A stretch of 40,684 nucleotides of DNA from assembly GCA_947505105.1 (NCBI GenBank), contig CANNKG010000026.1:1-40684 (forward strand), given 5' to 3'. A program made the position numbers and the translations under genes. Below, piece by piece: positions 1 through 8,231 of this stretch. This DNA is from Methylococcaceae bacterium (lineage in GTDB: Bacteria; Pseudomonadota; Gammaproteobacteria; Methylococcales; Methylomonadaceae). How positions within the stretch are numbered: position 1 is the stretch's first letter; each line of letters starts with the position of its first letter. Below the pieces are notes generated by a model that had not been told where the DNA came from, searched no databases, and saw only the letters and a program-made list of their open reading frames with translations.

Positions 1-19
1 ACCATCATCAAACATCACA

Positions 20-163
20 ATGTCGTCAATTGAGATCGCTCAGTTGACTGATAAGAATCATCCCACAGTTCTACACGACATCAGAACTCAGATTCATACA
101 GGGTTATATTCAGTAGAATTCGATAAACGAAATTTCGTTTATCCTATGATTCAACAGACTTAA
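20..163 (+). pseudogene. Rha-type phage regulatory protein, N-terminal remnant
   Basis: A 47-codon reading frame opens with MSSIEIAQLTDKNHPTVLHD, which resembles the start of the Rha (pRha) phage regulator family, where the pattern is a short helix with S-x-E-I-A-x-L-T-x-K-x-H-x-x-V-x-x-D-I. The family normally continues for about 100 to 250 residues, but here a stop follows at 161-163, shortly after a degenerate YSVEFDKRNFVYPM stretch. I read it as the decayed start of a prophage regulator rather than a working gene. The reading frame is open to the left edge, so the true start could lie a few codons upstream. Its last third is a perfect palindrome (122-143). Family assignment rests on motif resemblance only. 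Confidence 0.5.
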
Positions 164-222
164 ACCGTTACCGAAATTCAGGTAACGAAACAAAATCAAC
201 CAAGCTTAAAACCTAAGCTTGG
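122..222. repeat. Cluster of three palindromes/hairpins
   Basis: Three inverted repeats lie within 101 bases. Bases 122-143 form a perfect 22-base palindrome with centre at 132/133 (arm GATAAACGAAA). Bases 166-172 and 181-187 pair (CGTTACC with GGTAACG, 8-base loop). Bases 200-208 and 214-222 pair (CCAAGCTTA with TAAGCTTGG, 5-base loop). None is followed by a T run, so ordinary rho-independent termination is not supported. They overlap and follow the Rha-like remnant and could be operator or processing signals of the old prophage. Confidence 0.5.
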
Positions 223-949
223 GCAATTGCTCGTACGATTGGTGGTTTCCGTTGGCGCGTTGATACCCTCATGACCAAGCGGAATGATTCCGGCTTTAAA
301 CTCAGATGTCGCAAATCTCGACACCCTCTATCGAATTAATGTCGGTTTGTCTTTGTTCCATTGAAAGTGAGTTTCTTATTGTCTGGATGATGCACGTCAA
401 CAGCCTGCTTAATGAAAACTGCCAATATCCTCGATTCTGGCGACTTCAATCTAACTCTATACCAACGTATTGCCTCCATCAAAAAAATTCAATCAGGCGC
501 ATCTGGTGAGGCCAATTATTGGCAGATTGTTTAATTCCTTGTATCGAGGAATTTTAAATACGCGAATTCCCGTAATATCTAGCGCAGATTGAGTATCGTG
601 ACGTGGCAATATCGTCGACGAATAACGATTTGTTATAGTTTGATGGTTTCATTGGCTTTGTGTGGTGAGGCTTTAAATTTAGCCTCGATAAATTACTAAC
701 GCAGGTATTGCGACAGCGAACCTTTAAAAATGAGCGTTATGCATTAAACTGTCTACAATAGTTTCCATTAAGGTATTATAACCAGTCGCCATATACCCTG
801 GTTCAGACATTTTGGCATGTTGAATCCCATTTAGGGGGCTTAAAAAGTATTCAGGTCGGTCCAGAATAAGCGGCCAGTCAAGCTAAAAAATTAGAACAAC
901 GAGTCTAAACATTTCGACTATCCCCTATTAACTAATCAGCGAGGCAAAC
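164..949. other. Region without an intact gene
   Basis: About 790 bases with no gene I can defend. It holds the hairpins listed at 166-222, a short 40-codon frame at 412-534 (MKTANILDSGDFNLTLYQRI at its start) without a clear ribosome binding site, and a GAGGCT/AGCCTC hairpin at 667-686. Stops are dense in all frames, which suits decayed mobile-element DNA. Confidence 0.5.
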
Positions 950-1342
950 ATGAGCAACACTCGGGCAGAAGAACTAGCAGCAGAGTTACTTACACTTACC
1001 TATGAAAGTGACGAAGATATTGACGAATTCATTTCTAAATGTGAAGCCGAGGGTTTTCCATTAGATCTTGAGCAAGATGAAGAAACAGATTGGAACGAAG
1101 AAGGGGATTTAGAAGTTGCAACAGTAACGGTCACTTATAAACTTAAATTAGGTGACTACTTACTCTCAGAGTGGACTGCAGATTATATGGGAAGTTATGG
1201 TTGTGGTGGCACCGGTTGGTGGGTGGGGCAAACATACAGTGACATGGACCTAGACCAAAATATCGACCAAGTGGTTGAAGCTGTATTTGGACTCATATCT
1301 TGTCCGGAAGTCCCAGAGCCTAGAAGCTTGTCGGGCATATAA
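950..1342 (+). CDS. Highly acidic 130-residue protein, unknown
   Basis: I do not recognise this protein. It has an ATG start with a GAGG ribosome binding site about 6 bases upstream. The composition is striking: I count 31 Asp/Glu against 5 Lys/Arg, with most acidic residues in the first 55 positions (for example DEDIDEF and EQDEETDWNEEGD). A beta-rich middle (VATVTVTYKLKL) is followed by a Gly/Trp-rich patch, GSYGCGGTGWW, around residues 81-91. There is no signal peptide or membrane segment. It stands alone between a phage-regulator remnant and a type I restriction remnant inside the integrated element. Strong acidity in such a setting recalls DNA-mimic anti-restriction proteins, but no family match supports that. 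Confidence 0.6.
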   Translation: MSNTRAEELAAELLTLTYESDEDIDEFISKCEAEGFPLDLEQDEETDWNEEGDLEVATVTVTYKLKLGDYLLSEWTADYMGSYGCGGTGWWVGQTYSDMDLDQNIDQVVEAVFGLISCPEVPEPRSLSGI

Positions 1343-1530
1343 TTAAGGTATTAATTTTGTAATTATTCAGAGTATAAATTTCAATTTAGCGGATAACTTT
1401 TTGATTGATTATTAATCAATTAAATCGCTGAATAGTTACTAAATTTTTATAATATCTGGCGGAATTATGTGAGAATGTATACGCATTTATAATCCACTGA
1501 TTATATTTAATTCCTGCATACTCCTAGCAG

Positions 1531-1841
1531 ACGATCAACCGGGGGGACGATCTTGCCCTGAATACCGATGAACTGGCTTTTTACGATGATTTATCGATAA
1601 CGAATCTGCCGTGCAAGAATTATCTGACGAAACATTGAAAATAATTGCTCACAAATTAACAGAAAACTTACGCCAAAATATTACCGTGGACTGGTCACAA
1701 AGAGAAAGCGTGCGTGCGAAATTGCGCCTGATGGTGAAGCGGATTCTGCGTAAGTACAAGTATCCACCAGATCAAGAAGAAATCGCTATAAAGCAAGTGT
1801 TGCAGCAAGCGCAAGCTCTGTGTGATGCCTGGATACAGTAA
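1531..1841 (+). pseudogene. hsdR: Type I restriction subunit HsdR, 3' remnant with frameshift
   Basis: Only the C-terminal helical domain (DUF3387-like) of a type I restriction endonuclease R subunit remains. Bases from 1531 encode R-G-D-D-L-A-L-N-T-D-E-L-A-F-Y-D, then a one-base loss near 1590 shifts the frame and the text continues as DNESAVQELSDE and on to VDWSQRESVRAKLRLMVKRI, RKYKYPPD and the stop at 1839-1841. The in-frame part from 1611 looks like a 76-codon gene starting with an internal TTG/GTG-type codon, but the homology clearly extends upstream of it in another frame. Full HsdR is about 800 to 1100 residues, so the motor and nuclease domains are gone. No hsdM or hsdS is visible nearby. 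Confident about the family, and about it being non-functional. Confidence 0.75.
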
Positions 1842-1882
1842 TCAATGTTGGTAAAAATTCGGATATTTTTCGTAGGAATATT

Positions 1883-3079
1883 ATGGCTTTTAAATTGGAA
1901 ATGACTCCACAAATAACATTTGATTGCTTGAATGGATTGATGTCTTATGTCGAGCATGAAAAGAAAAATACTTCCCGTATTGCTATCGGAGGGTTGCTTA
2001 GCGAGGGTGCCTGCTTTCAGAATGACGAAAGCTTTGGAAAAGATGGCTATGCCTTAAAAATAAATTTACTAGGTATGGAAAATTTATGTAGGCTTTTAAA
2101 TCTTTATTACCCCATGCTACAACAATTAGAAAAAACAGGATTGGCGTCTGATGTATTAAATGATCGCCTTAACTCTAAAAATTTAAAAGACAAACTGAAT
2201 AAAACCCAATTTGTTTTCGATGAACCAAGCAAAACCATTTTAGGCGTTGTTAGTGAATCTTACGTTGGCTACAGTAATCAAGATTTTTTGAATGATGTTT
2301 TTTCTTGTTTAGAGGGTAATGAACAAAAGTCAAAATTAACGAACCATTGTGATTTTGAATTCTCAACGTCATACACAATTAATACTCATTTAAATCTACG
2401 ATTTCAAAGGAAAAGTAAGCACGGTGAAATTCGTGGAAGGGGTGGGATAGCAGATGATGTAAGTTACTTGGGTCTGCAAATTTCCAATTCAATGGCAGGT
2501 GGCAAGGCATTAACAATGGCTTATTTTGTTCATCGTATGTTATGCGCTAACGGTTTAATTTTACCAGTTAGCGGCTCTAATGCTAGGCTAATTCATGCCG
2601 GACATAGAGAGAACTTTAATAACAGGTTGATGCAAAAGATGAACGATGTCATTGGCTCATTTAAATCAGTTAAGAACATCATAGAACAACTCGGAGATAT
2701 TGAATTCAACTCCGAAAAAATACATAAAAATATCGAGCTGGACAAGATTTTCAGCATGATTCCAAATAAAGATTTGAAAAAGATTGGCACTGAAAAATTA
2801 TCCGTGCGGTTTACTAATTCGCTCAAGCAATTTGAGAAAGAAGAGAGAGAGCGCCGAAAAAATATTCAATTGATTTCTGATATACCTTACTTAATAGGCG
2901 GCGAGCATTCAGATATCGTATTCAAAAGTAATTATCGAGATAATGCAACAATGTTCGACTTCATTAACATATTTACTGAAGAAGCCAAAAAATACGAACC
3001 TGCAGAGCGCATCCAAATAGAGAAAAATGCTGGAGACTTGGCAGATTTTATTGCAAAAAACAAAAAGGATTTTGCTTGA
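1883..3079 (+). CDS. DUF932-like phage/plasmid protein
   Basis: A 398-residue soluble protein with an ATG start preceded by TAGGA. The part around residues 110-240 resembles the DUF932 family found in phages and plasmids: ILGVVSESYVGYSNQDFL matches the family's G-V-V-S-x-x-Y-x-x-x-x-N block, and LQISNSMAGGKALTMAYF followed by HRMLCANGLI matches its N-S-x-x-G and R-x-x-C-x-N-G block. The C-terminal third (about 260-390) is Lys/Glu-rich and helical. The role of the family is unknown. The gene starts 41 bases after the hsdR remnant, on the same strand, in a piece of mobile DNA with low GC. Family call is by motif; the rest is inference. Confidence 0.55.
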   Translation: MAFKLEMTPQITFDCLNGLMSYVEHEKKNTSRIAIGGLLSEGACFQNDESFGKDGYALKINLLGMENLCRLLNLYYPMLQQLEKTGLASDVLNDRLNSKNLKDKLNKTQFVFDEPSKTILGVVSESYVGYSNQDFLNDVFSCLEGNEQKSKLTNHCDFEFSTSYTINTHLNLRFQRKSKHGEIRGRGGIADDVSYLGLQISNSMAGGKALTMAYFVHRMLCANGLILPVSGSNARLIHAGHRENFNNRLMQKMNDVIGSFKSVKNIIEQLGDIEFNSEKIHKNIELDKIFSMIPNKDLKKIGTEKLSVRFTNSLKQFEKEERERRKNIQLISDIPYLIGGEHSDIVFKSNYRDNATMFDFINIFTEEAKKYEPAERIQIEKNAGDLADFIAKNKKDFA

Positions 3080-3452
3080 TGTCACTTCTTTACTTGCATT
3101 GCAAAAAAAAACTCAATATTGCGCACTTGGTAAGGTCGATTTTTTAGCAAGTTGAAATTTATATTTGAAAATCAAATGATTAAAGATGTCTGGTCAGTGA
3201 AAATAACGATTCGCAATTGTAGCGCCTGGGTAAATCGCTGGCTCAGATTTTAAGCCAGCGAACTCCACCTAAAATTTTAGGAGTCTACACAAATCAACCT
3301 TATCCAGATTTAGGATTACAGGATTGATGCAAAATTGGTATCAGTTTGACTTAAAAAACTTTCCACAGATTTAATTGTTCAAGCTGTAATAATTCCATGA
3401 CAATAATTCATTATTATGGCTAGCATTTTTACAGCAAACAAACATTTTACTA
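3080..3452. other. Gene-free stretch with two inverted repeats
   Basis: No gene seen in 373 bases. Bases 3236-3243 pair with 3253-3260 (CGCTGGCT with AGCCAGCG, 9-base loop), and 3268-3281 is a perfect 14-base palindrome, CCTAAAATTTTAGG. The first could end transcription from the upstream gene, although no T run follows. Confidence 0.5.
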
Positions 3453-3758
3453 ATGAAAACAATAATAGAAGTCAAAAACTACCAATTTAATGATGAAAAG
3501 CTTCTCTCACGATCTCATGCCAAGGCAATGCTAAAACAACTAAAAGGATTTGATTTGTTGGTTTTTGATTTTGATGGGGTAATGTTAGTTGGGCAAGCCT
3601 TTATTGATGAAATATTTAGAGTTTTTGTAACCAAGAATCCTGATGTACATTTGATGCCAATCAATATGAATAATAATTTGAAATTTATGGTGCATCGGGC
3701 GATCAATCTTAAAGAAACTCAAGCTGACGAGGTAATCTTCGGTGGGATTGTTGTATAA
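3453..3758 (+). CDS. STAS-like (DUF4325) protein, orphan
   Basis: A 101-residue protein matching the STAS-like DUF4325 pattern: LLSRSHAKAMLKQLKGFDLL at about residues 17-36, then VFDFDGVMLVGQAFIDEIFR at 37-56, where the family shows S-R-x-x-A-x-x-L, D-F-x-G-V and G-Q-x-F-x-D-E-I-F-R-V-F. In this family the protein commonly follows a histidine-kinase-like ATPase gene in an anti-sigma-like pair. No such partner is visible here: the 370 bases upstream are empty. It may be a leftover of a two-gene module, or act alone. There is no good ribosome binding site directly upstream of the ATG, which also hints at decay. Family call moderately firm; function not assignable. Confidence 0.65.
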   Translation: MKTIIEVKNYQFNDEKLLSRSHAKAMLKQLKGFDLLVFDFDGVMLVGQAFIDEIFRVFVTKNPDVHLMPINMNNNLKFMVHRAINLKETQADEVIFGGIVV

Positions 3759-4467
3759 ATGTACTCTACAGTAACGCAATATTTACGTTTCCTAATGTAG
3801 CAGAGAAGTTCCAATTCAATACGATCTACGGAATTTTAGTAACTCGCCAAAATCAATAAAGCAGATTTGCGTTATCTTATAATTCAAGGTGTTGTAGAGA
3901 TGACTCAGATTTGAGTCATGGCTGAAAAGTCAGCCATCATTTCATAGCTTGGTGAGGCAAGGTGCTAAATATTCCGCACCTTTGAAATTTGGTGGTCCGG
4001 ATTTGTAGCGAAGCTTAATTTCTCAGCTTCGGTTAGTTTATGATAGGCCGGGATCAATGATTCAGAAATCCAGCAATAGCACCTTCTTAGTCGATGTCCT
4101 GGTCTGAAAATTTGAAGCCCCGCGCCAACCCCTAAATTGCTTCAGGAGTTAGTAACATCTCAGTTGTCGCAGGAAACATCTTAAAAAAGCAAGGCCAGAA
4201 TTAGTTGAACGCTCCAGTGATCGGTTCAGTCAGTTTATTACTAAAGGGTTGTCGCCACTCCATTTCTGAACTTTGGCGTTAGTGCTTTAACAACTGATTT
4301 ACCAACAAGATATTACCCCAGCATCACCTTGTTCTACAGTGAACAATGCTTTTCCGAAGATTTTTTGCCATTCATATTAAGTTACGGTGGCAGAGTGCTG
4401 TCATAATGAAACCTCTTGGGTTTAGTTTATCCACGCCAAATTCTGTTCAGCGTGGATTTAAAAGCGA
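3759..4467. other. 709-base region without an intact gene
   Basis: No intact gene. It contains the tandem hairpins at 3901-3936, a short stretch (3986-4003) that partly resembles the tRNA-Lys 3' flank, and an inverted repeat 4429-4436/4450-4456 (ATCCACGC with GCGTGGAT) just beyond the 3' end of the minus-strand replication gene, which could be its weak terminator. On the minus strand short open pieces between about 4180 and 4390 look like a shattered gene, but I cannot name it. Confidence 0.45.
3901..3936. repeat. Two back-to-back 7-4-7 hairpins
   Basis: Bases 3901-3918 read TGACTCA-GATT-TGAGTCA and bases 3919-3936 read TGGCTGA-AAAG-TCAGCCA. Each is a perfect 7-bp stem with a 4-base loop, and the second begins on the base after the first ends. 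No T run follows on either strand. The paired geometry suggests an RNA element or paired protein-binding sites rather than chance. Confidence 0.55.
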
Positions 4468-6981
4468 CTAAACCGATAAAACCGATTCGACTTTCCACTT
4501 GGTAGCATTACTGGTTACAGATTTATCATGTACGAAGCGTAAGCCATCGACGACACGACCAGCATGCCGTTTAATCCACCACCCTAACCGTTTACGATTG
4601 ATGCTGCCATCCCGTTCGCCAGCAATATCCGTAATAGCTTCAAGTAGCGTTTCATTGGTATATTCTTGGCTAAAGCCTCGTGTTTGCGCGGCGGCAATTA
4701 CATCTTTAACTAACGTAGATGTTTTACCGAATCGTTTAAACCAAGATTGTAAAAAGTCACCTAATAATTCTCGGTCAGGATCATCATTCATTGCTTCAAA
4801 GATACAAGCAGCAGAGTCTGACAATCCAAGCCAAAGCAAAGGCTGACGACAGTAATCCGACCAGTCTACATAGCTGGCAATAGTTTTACACTCAGTTTTG
4901 GGGCGTTCCGCACAATGCCAGGCTCTTATTATAATCAGTGCTAGCGACACATAATGGCCTCGATTTGCTCTAACATCCTTCACTGGTTGTTTGCTAAAGT
5001 CACGCGCAGCGGGTGTTTCACAAGCCGGGTCTAAAGTAATCGTCACTGTTCGACGAGTCATATCGCGCACCGGTTCAACATTATTACCACTGGATAAAAA
5101 TAATGCCCGTGTACCCACTTCAGCCGTCTTACTTTGCCCCAGTATGCGACCAGAAATATATTCACTGGTAAGCGCAGTACATAGGGATTTGTGAGGAATC
5201 AAATCAGTCGTTAAATTATCAAATTCGATCACCGCAGGTGCCGTTAATAATTCTGCCAACAAAAGTTTTCGACATTCTTCATCCTCGGCTGGAAAGGCAT
5301 GCGGCGTTCCCTTTTGTGGTGTGGCGAATGCGGTGAGCAATTCACATAAATAGCTTTTGCCGCTTGATATACTGGGGGCTTTGACGTGAATCATCGGCGC
5401 TTGAGCTAAAGACGGCCGAATCACTGCAGTTAAAATACCCGACAGTGCCGCCGCCCGATCGTGATCAGTTTTAAACGCAAACTCGCTGAGCAATCCTGAT
5501 AATTCAGCTAGAGCAGATTCTGCTTGCTGGCGCGTCGGCGATTGAGGAATATTAAAATGCTTTGCATTAAATACCCCAAACATCCCCGTTTCAGTATCGA
5601 AACCTGCTTCCTGCATTAAACTGCCATTCGGTCTTAAATAGGGTTGCCGGGCAATACCATTGAGTACCGGCAAATGAGGATAAACAGTTGCATCATATAA
5701 TACCCGCATATGTTTGTCAGGGGGATCGCAAACCACCCAGTCATCACTACGCTTATCGAAACGTTGCCAAATAACCAAACCTGCTAAAACGCGAGTTAAA
5801 CTGGGTAAAGATAATGATTTAACCGTAGTTTCACGAGTTCCAGGATCAGTCGTGATAGTCACAATAACACCACCACGTTGATAATTCCTGAACGTCTTTG
5901 CCAGCTCACTTTCTGCGGCATCACAAATTCGAGGGAGTTCCCCAGGTTGCACTCGAATCAAGGGTTTATGTTTTGCAGCCATTTTGTTGATTTCAAAAAA
6001 AGCATGCAATGCACCAACGTGTCGGTCTATGCAGTGTCCATGCATACATTTAAAACCACCCAATGGATATGATTCGTTAGGTTCAAAATAAGCGGTCCCC
6101 TTATCAACATGGTCCGTATGCTCATGGACCCAAGGGCAGGTGATATCGTGTATTCCATTCCCTAAAGGTTGTTTGTAGCGACCTGACGCTTTTAACGCTG
6201 CAATTACAGGATTTTCACCCGTGCGGGGTATATGAACGTCATCCTCTTGAGAATGATTGGGAACTGATTGCTGATTAGAAGATTGATGTGATGGTGTTGA
6301 TTTATTTAGCTTCATTTTGAAACCTTTAACTAAATCATCCCCAGAATAGCGGAGCAGAGGATTCCATTCAACCAGTCGACATTGCCAATCAACTCCGTCC
6401 TCATCCTGATACTTGCCATTCACTGCAACCGGTAATCGCCCAATACGAGAACATGGGCCATTAGCGCCTGGATCTGTTAAACCTGCTTTAATACACGCAG
6501 CAAGTAAGTCATCAGCGTCAAAAGCATCATATATTGGTGTCTCTAAAATATAACCAACTTGATAATTATCTTTAGAAGTTTCAATTTTCCAGCTTGGGGT
6601 GAGACCAAGTTTATCCAAAGGCACCTTGCTGCCAATGTCGTCCAGCATCACGGCATATAGGGCAACAAATTGCTTTTTTTGACGTCGATACTTATTTTGA
6701 CTATCCGGCTTAAACGTAGCAAAGCTGATGTAATTATTACGGTCTTTGCGGGTGATCGTTTTAGCAGCAATCCAAGGATGACCAAACCAAGCGGCATTAC
6801 AAATTTTAGAAGGGTTGCCTGCAAAACTTACACATATGGGGAGATCATTTCCTTGCAATTCACCAAACACGCTTGCTATAAAATCAGCGTTAGTAATTAA
6901 TGAAAACTCGCTTTCATCGCTTTTATCGGTTTTATCTTGGTCGCTTTCAACATTTGGCAAGACAGAAAGTACGCTACTCAT
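4468..6981 (-). CDS. Primase/helicase-like replication protein of mobile element
   Basis: A large soluble protein of 837 residues. I choose the ATG at 6979-6981 because GGAGGGG lies 7 bases upstream; the frame is open for 20 more codons. Order of parts: a Ser/Asp/Lys-rich head; a region to about residue 200 containing YAVMLDDIG and YQVGYILETP, resembling the RepB-like primase part of plasmid and island replication proteins; a Cys/His-rich segment at about 281-316 (CPWVHEHTDH then KCMHGHC), like a primase zinc element; and an ATPase half with a P-loop-like SISSGKSYL near 540 and AVIEFDNLTTD as Walker B about 50 residues later. It probably starts replication of the element after excision. The family is inferred from this layout and from the integrase 1.3 kb away. 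Confidence 0.6.
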   Translation of the reverse strand: MSSVLSVLPNVESDQDKTDKSDESEFSLITNADFIASVFGELQGNDLPICVSFAGNPSKICNAAWFGHPWIAAKTITRKDRNNYISFATFKPDSQNKYRRQKKQFVALYAVMLDDIGSKVPLDKLGLTPSWKIETSKDNYQVGYILETPIYDAFDADDLLAACIKAGLTDPGANGPCSRIGRLPVAVNGKYQDEDGVDWQCRLVEWNPLLRYSGDDLVKGFKMKLNKSTPSHQSSNQQSVPNHSQEDDVHIPRTGENPVIAALKASGRYKQPLGNGIHDITCPWVHEHTDHVDKGTAYFEPNESYPLGGFKCMHGHCIDRHVGALHAFFEINKMAAKHKPLIRVQPGELPRICDAAESELAKTFRNYQRGGVIVTITTDPGTRETTVKSLSLPSLTRVLAGLVIWQRFDKRSDDWVVCDPPDKHMRVLYDATVYPHLPVLNGIARQPYLRPNGSLMQEAGFDTETGMFGVFNAKHFNIPQSPTRQQAESALAELSGLLSEFAFKTDHDRAAALSGILTAVIRPSLAQAPMIHVKAPSISSGKSYLCELLTAFATPQKGTPHAFPAEDEECRKLLLAELLTAPAVIEFDNLTTDLIPHKSLCTALTSEYISGRILGQSKTAEVGTRALFLSSGNNVEPVRDMTRRTVTITLDPACETPAARDFSKQPVKDVRANRGHYVSLALIIIRAWHCAERPKTECKTIASYVDWSDYCRQPLLWLGLSDSAACIFEAMNDDPDRELLGDFLQSWFKRFGKTSTLVKDVIAAAQTRGFSQEYTNETLLEAITDIAGERDGSINRKRLGWWIKRHAGRVVDGLRFVHDKSVTSNATKWKVESVLSV

Positions 6982-7340
6982 AATATCGCCCCTCCAACTA
7001 TACTGCACCAAGCAGCCATTTGAATACAACGAGCTTTCCAAGACTCGATAATTTGTTTACAATTTGAAATGTAATGGTGTATCCGAGCCGATGGGATGTG
7101 GCAACATCCGTCGGCGTTATCTTTTTTAAACATCATCCCTCTTTGCACTAAACGCAGTATTGAGTTGATAAAAATTCAGCATCATTTAGAAAAAATGACG
7201 CTATTTTTCATAAATTCACGGTAGTTTTGACTGCAAGCGGTACTAAATCTATATTTCATACGCATACCATGCGATATCGGCTATCTGTGTCCAATTTTCC
7301 GAATTGGTAGTCGATTGCGTGAGTGCGAATCAAAATAGAT
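6982..7340. other. Intergenic region upstream of replication gene
   Basis: About 360 bases without a gene between the 73-residue protein and the replication protein, both on the minus strand. It contains an inverted repeat at 7291-7307 (CCAATT-TTCCG-AATTGG). The position upstream of a replication protein makes it a candidate origin or operator region, but I see no iterons. Confidence 0.35.
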
Positions 7341-7562
7341 TTACGCCCCCCTACGGTCAGCTAAACATTGTGTGAACGTCGGAATATGGACCAGAAAATT
7401 TCTGGCGGTGACTTTTACAAACGCCTCTTTAAAGCCGTTAACGTCACGATTCTTAAACAACCAGTTAAATTCTGATTCTTTTAACGGATTGTCGGGATGA
7501 GTTGCAAAAGAGTGCTTAGGACAGAAGTCGCCTAAGGTTGTAATGATGGGTGTATCGATCAT
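7341..7562 (-). CDS. AlpA-like small protein of integrative element
   Basis: A 73-residue protein. The segment FNWLFKNRDVNGFKEAFVKV followed by FLVHIPTFTQCLADRRG has the layout of small proteins common next to integrases, in which a W-L-x-x-N-R-x-x-N-G-x-x-x-A turn is followed by a short beta pair and a helix; these are related to the AlpA/excisionase-like winged-helix group. It may therefore be a regulator of integrase or excision, but this is inference from shape and neighbourhood. Its ATG is preceded by GTGAGGC, which is also the right arm of a terminator-like hairpin (7563-7599), so expression could be attenuated. The integrase lies two genes upstream on the same strand. Confidence 0.55.
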   Translation of the reverse strand: MIDTPIITTLGDFCPKHSFATHPDNPLKESEFNWLFKNRDVNGFKEAFVKVTARNFLVHIPTFTQCLADRRGA

Positions 7563-7599
7563 AAAAAAGCCTCACGAGTTGTAAAAAACAGTGTGAGGC
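7563..7599 (-). terminator. Terminator-like hairpin overlapping a ribosome binding site
   Basis: Read on the minus strand, GCCTCAC (7599-7593) pairs with GTGAGGC (7575-7569) across a 17-base loop and is followed at once by six T (7568-7563). The next base begins the ATG of the 73-residue protein. The right arm contains GAGG, the only ribosome binding site for that start. The element could terminate transcripts coming from the 170-residue gene, hide the ribosome site, or both. Confidence 0.55.
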
Positions 7600-7679
7600 A
7601 TTCTGGATGATATCTATTTAAATATCATGGAAATAATGAGGGGTGGATTGTTTCCCCTGTTTCTGGAGTAGGACTTTAA

Positions 7680-8192
7680 CTAATTTTTAATCCAGGGAAT
7701 TTTCCCATCCTTTATGTTCTTTTCAATTTCGGCCGATATCTGTAGTAGTTCTTCTGGGGTCATTTTGTATGCTGTATCCTTCATAAAGACGCGTCCAGGA
7801 CTTGATTTCTCTAGGTCGACTGTTTTATCTATTTGCCTATAAATTTTTATAACAGCTTCTTCATCAAGCCCATATTTTTCAGCAACTTTAGCTGCACAAC
7901 CTTCTTTATTTTTATTTGACCTTAGATGCTTAATGAATTGCCTTTGTATATGGACCTCAATTGCGATACTAAAGTCTCTGTCTAAATTAGTTTTTCTCCC
8001 TCGTTTTGGCTTGAATTTCTCTTCTAAAACATCAGCAATCAAATCTCTGATAGGAGGATTAAGTTTATCTGGGCTTCGTAATGCATCTATTAAAATAGAA
8101 ATATCTTTAGTTCGATAGTAGAGTGATTTAGTCTGAAAGTCTTTATTGTCATATTCTGTGTATGCTCTTACTACCAATGGCATAAATTCCAT
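7680..8192 (-). CDS. Unknown 170-residue protein of integrative element
   Basis: I do not recognise this protein. It is soluble, Lys-rich and mostly helical. A basic patch KFKPKRGRKTNLDRDFS around residues 60-75 and a segment around residues 97-120 (EGCAAKVAEKYGLDEEAVIK) look like a helix-turn-helix in which a K-x-x-x-A-A-x-x-x-V-A-x-K-Y-G-x pattern forms the two helices. A DNA-binding or accessory role in the element is therefore plausible. The ATG has AGAGGA about 10 bases upstream. It starts 39 bases after the integrase stop on the same strand, so the two probably share a transcript, and it ends 80 bases before the hairpin at 7563-7599. Confidence 0.55.
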   Translation of the reverse strand: MEFMPLVVRAYTEYDNKDFQTKSLYYRTKDISILIDALRSPDKLNPPIRDLIADVLEEKFKPKRGRKTNLDRDFSIAIEVHIQRQFIKHLRSNKNKEGCAAKVAEKYGLDEEAVIKIYRQIDKTVDLEKSSPGRVFMKDTAYKMTPEELLQISAEIEKNIKDGKIPWIKN

Positions 8193-8231
8193 AATGATTT
8201 TTCCTCTGGGCTTATCCCATTTCGATTTAAA

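Noticed and set aside
306-509. 67-codon open frame on the plus strand
   Set aside because: It lacks a ribosome site and any recognisable motif, and lies in stop-dense decayed DNA; another short frame overlaps it at 412-534.
6982-7340. Iteron-type replication origin
   Set aside because: No direct repeats of useful length were seen; only one short inverted repeat.
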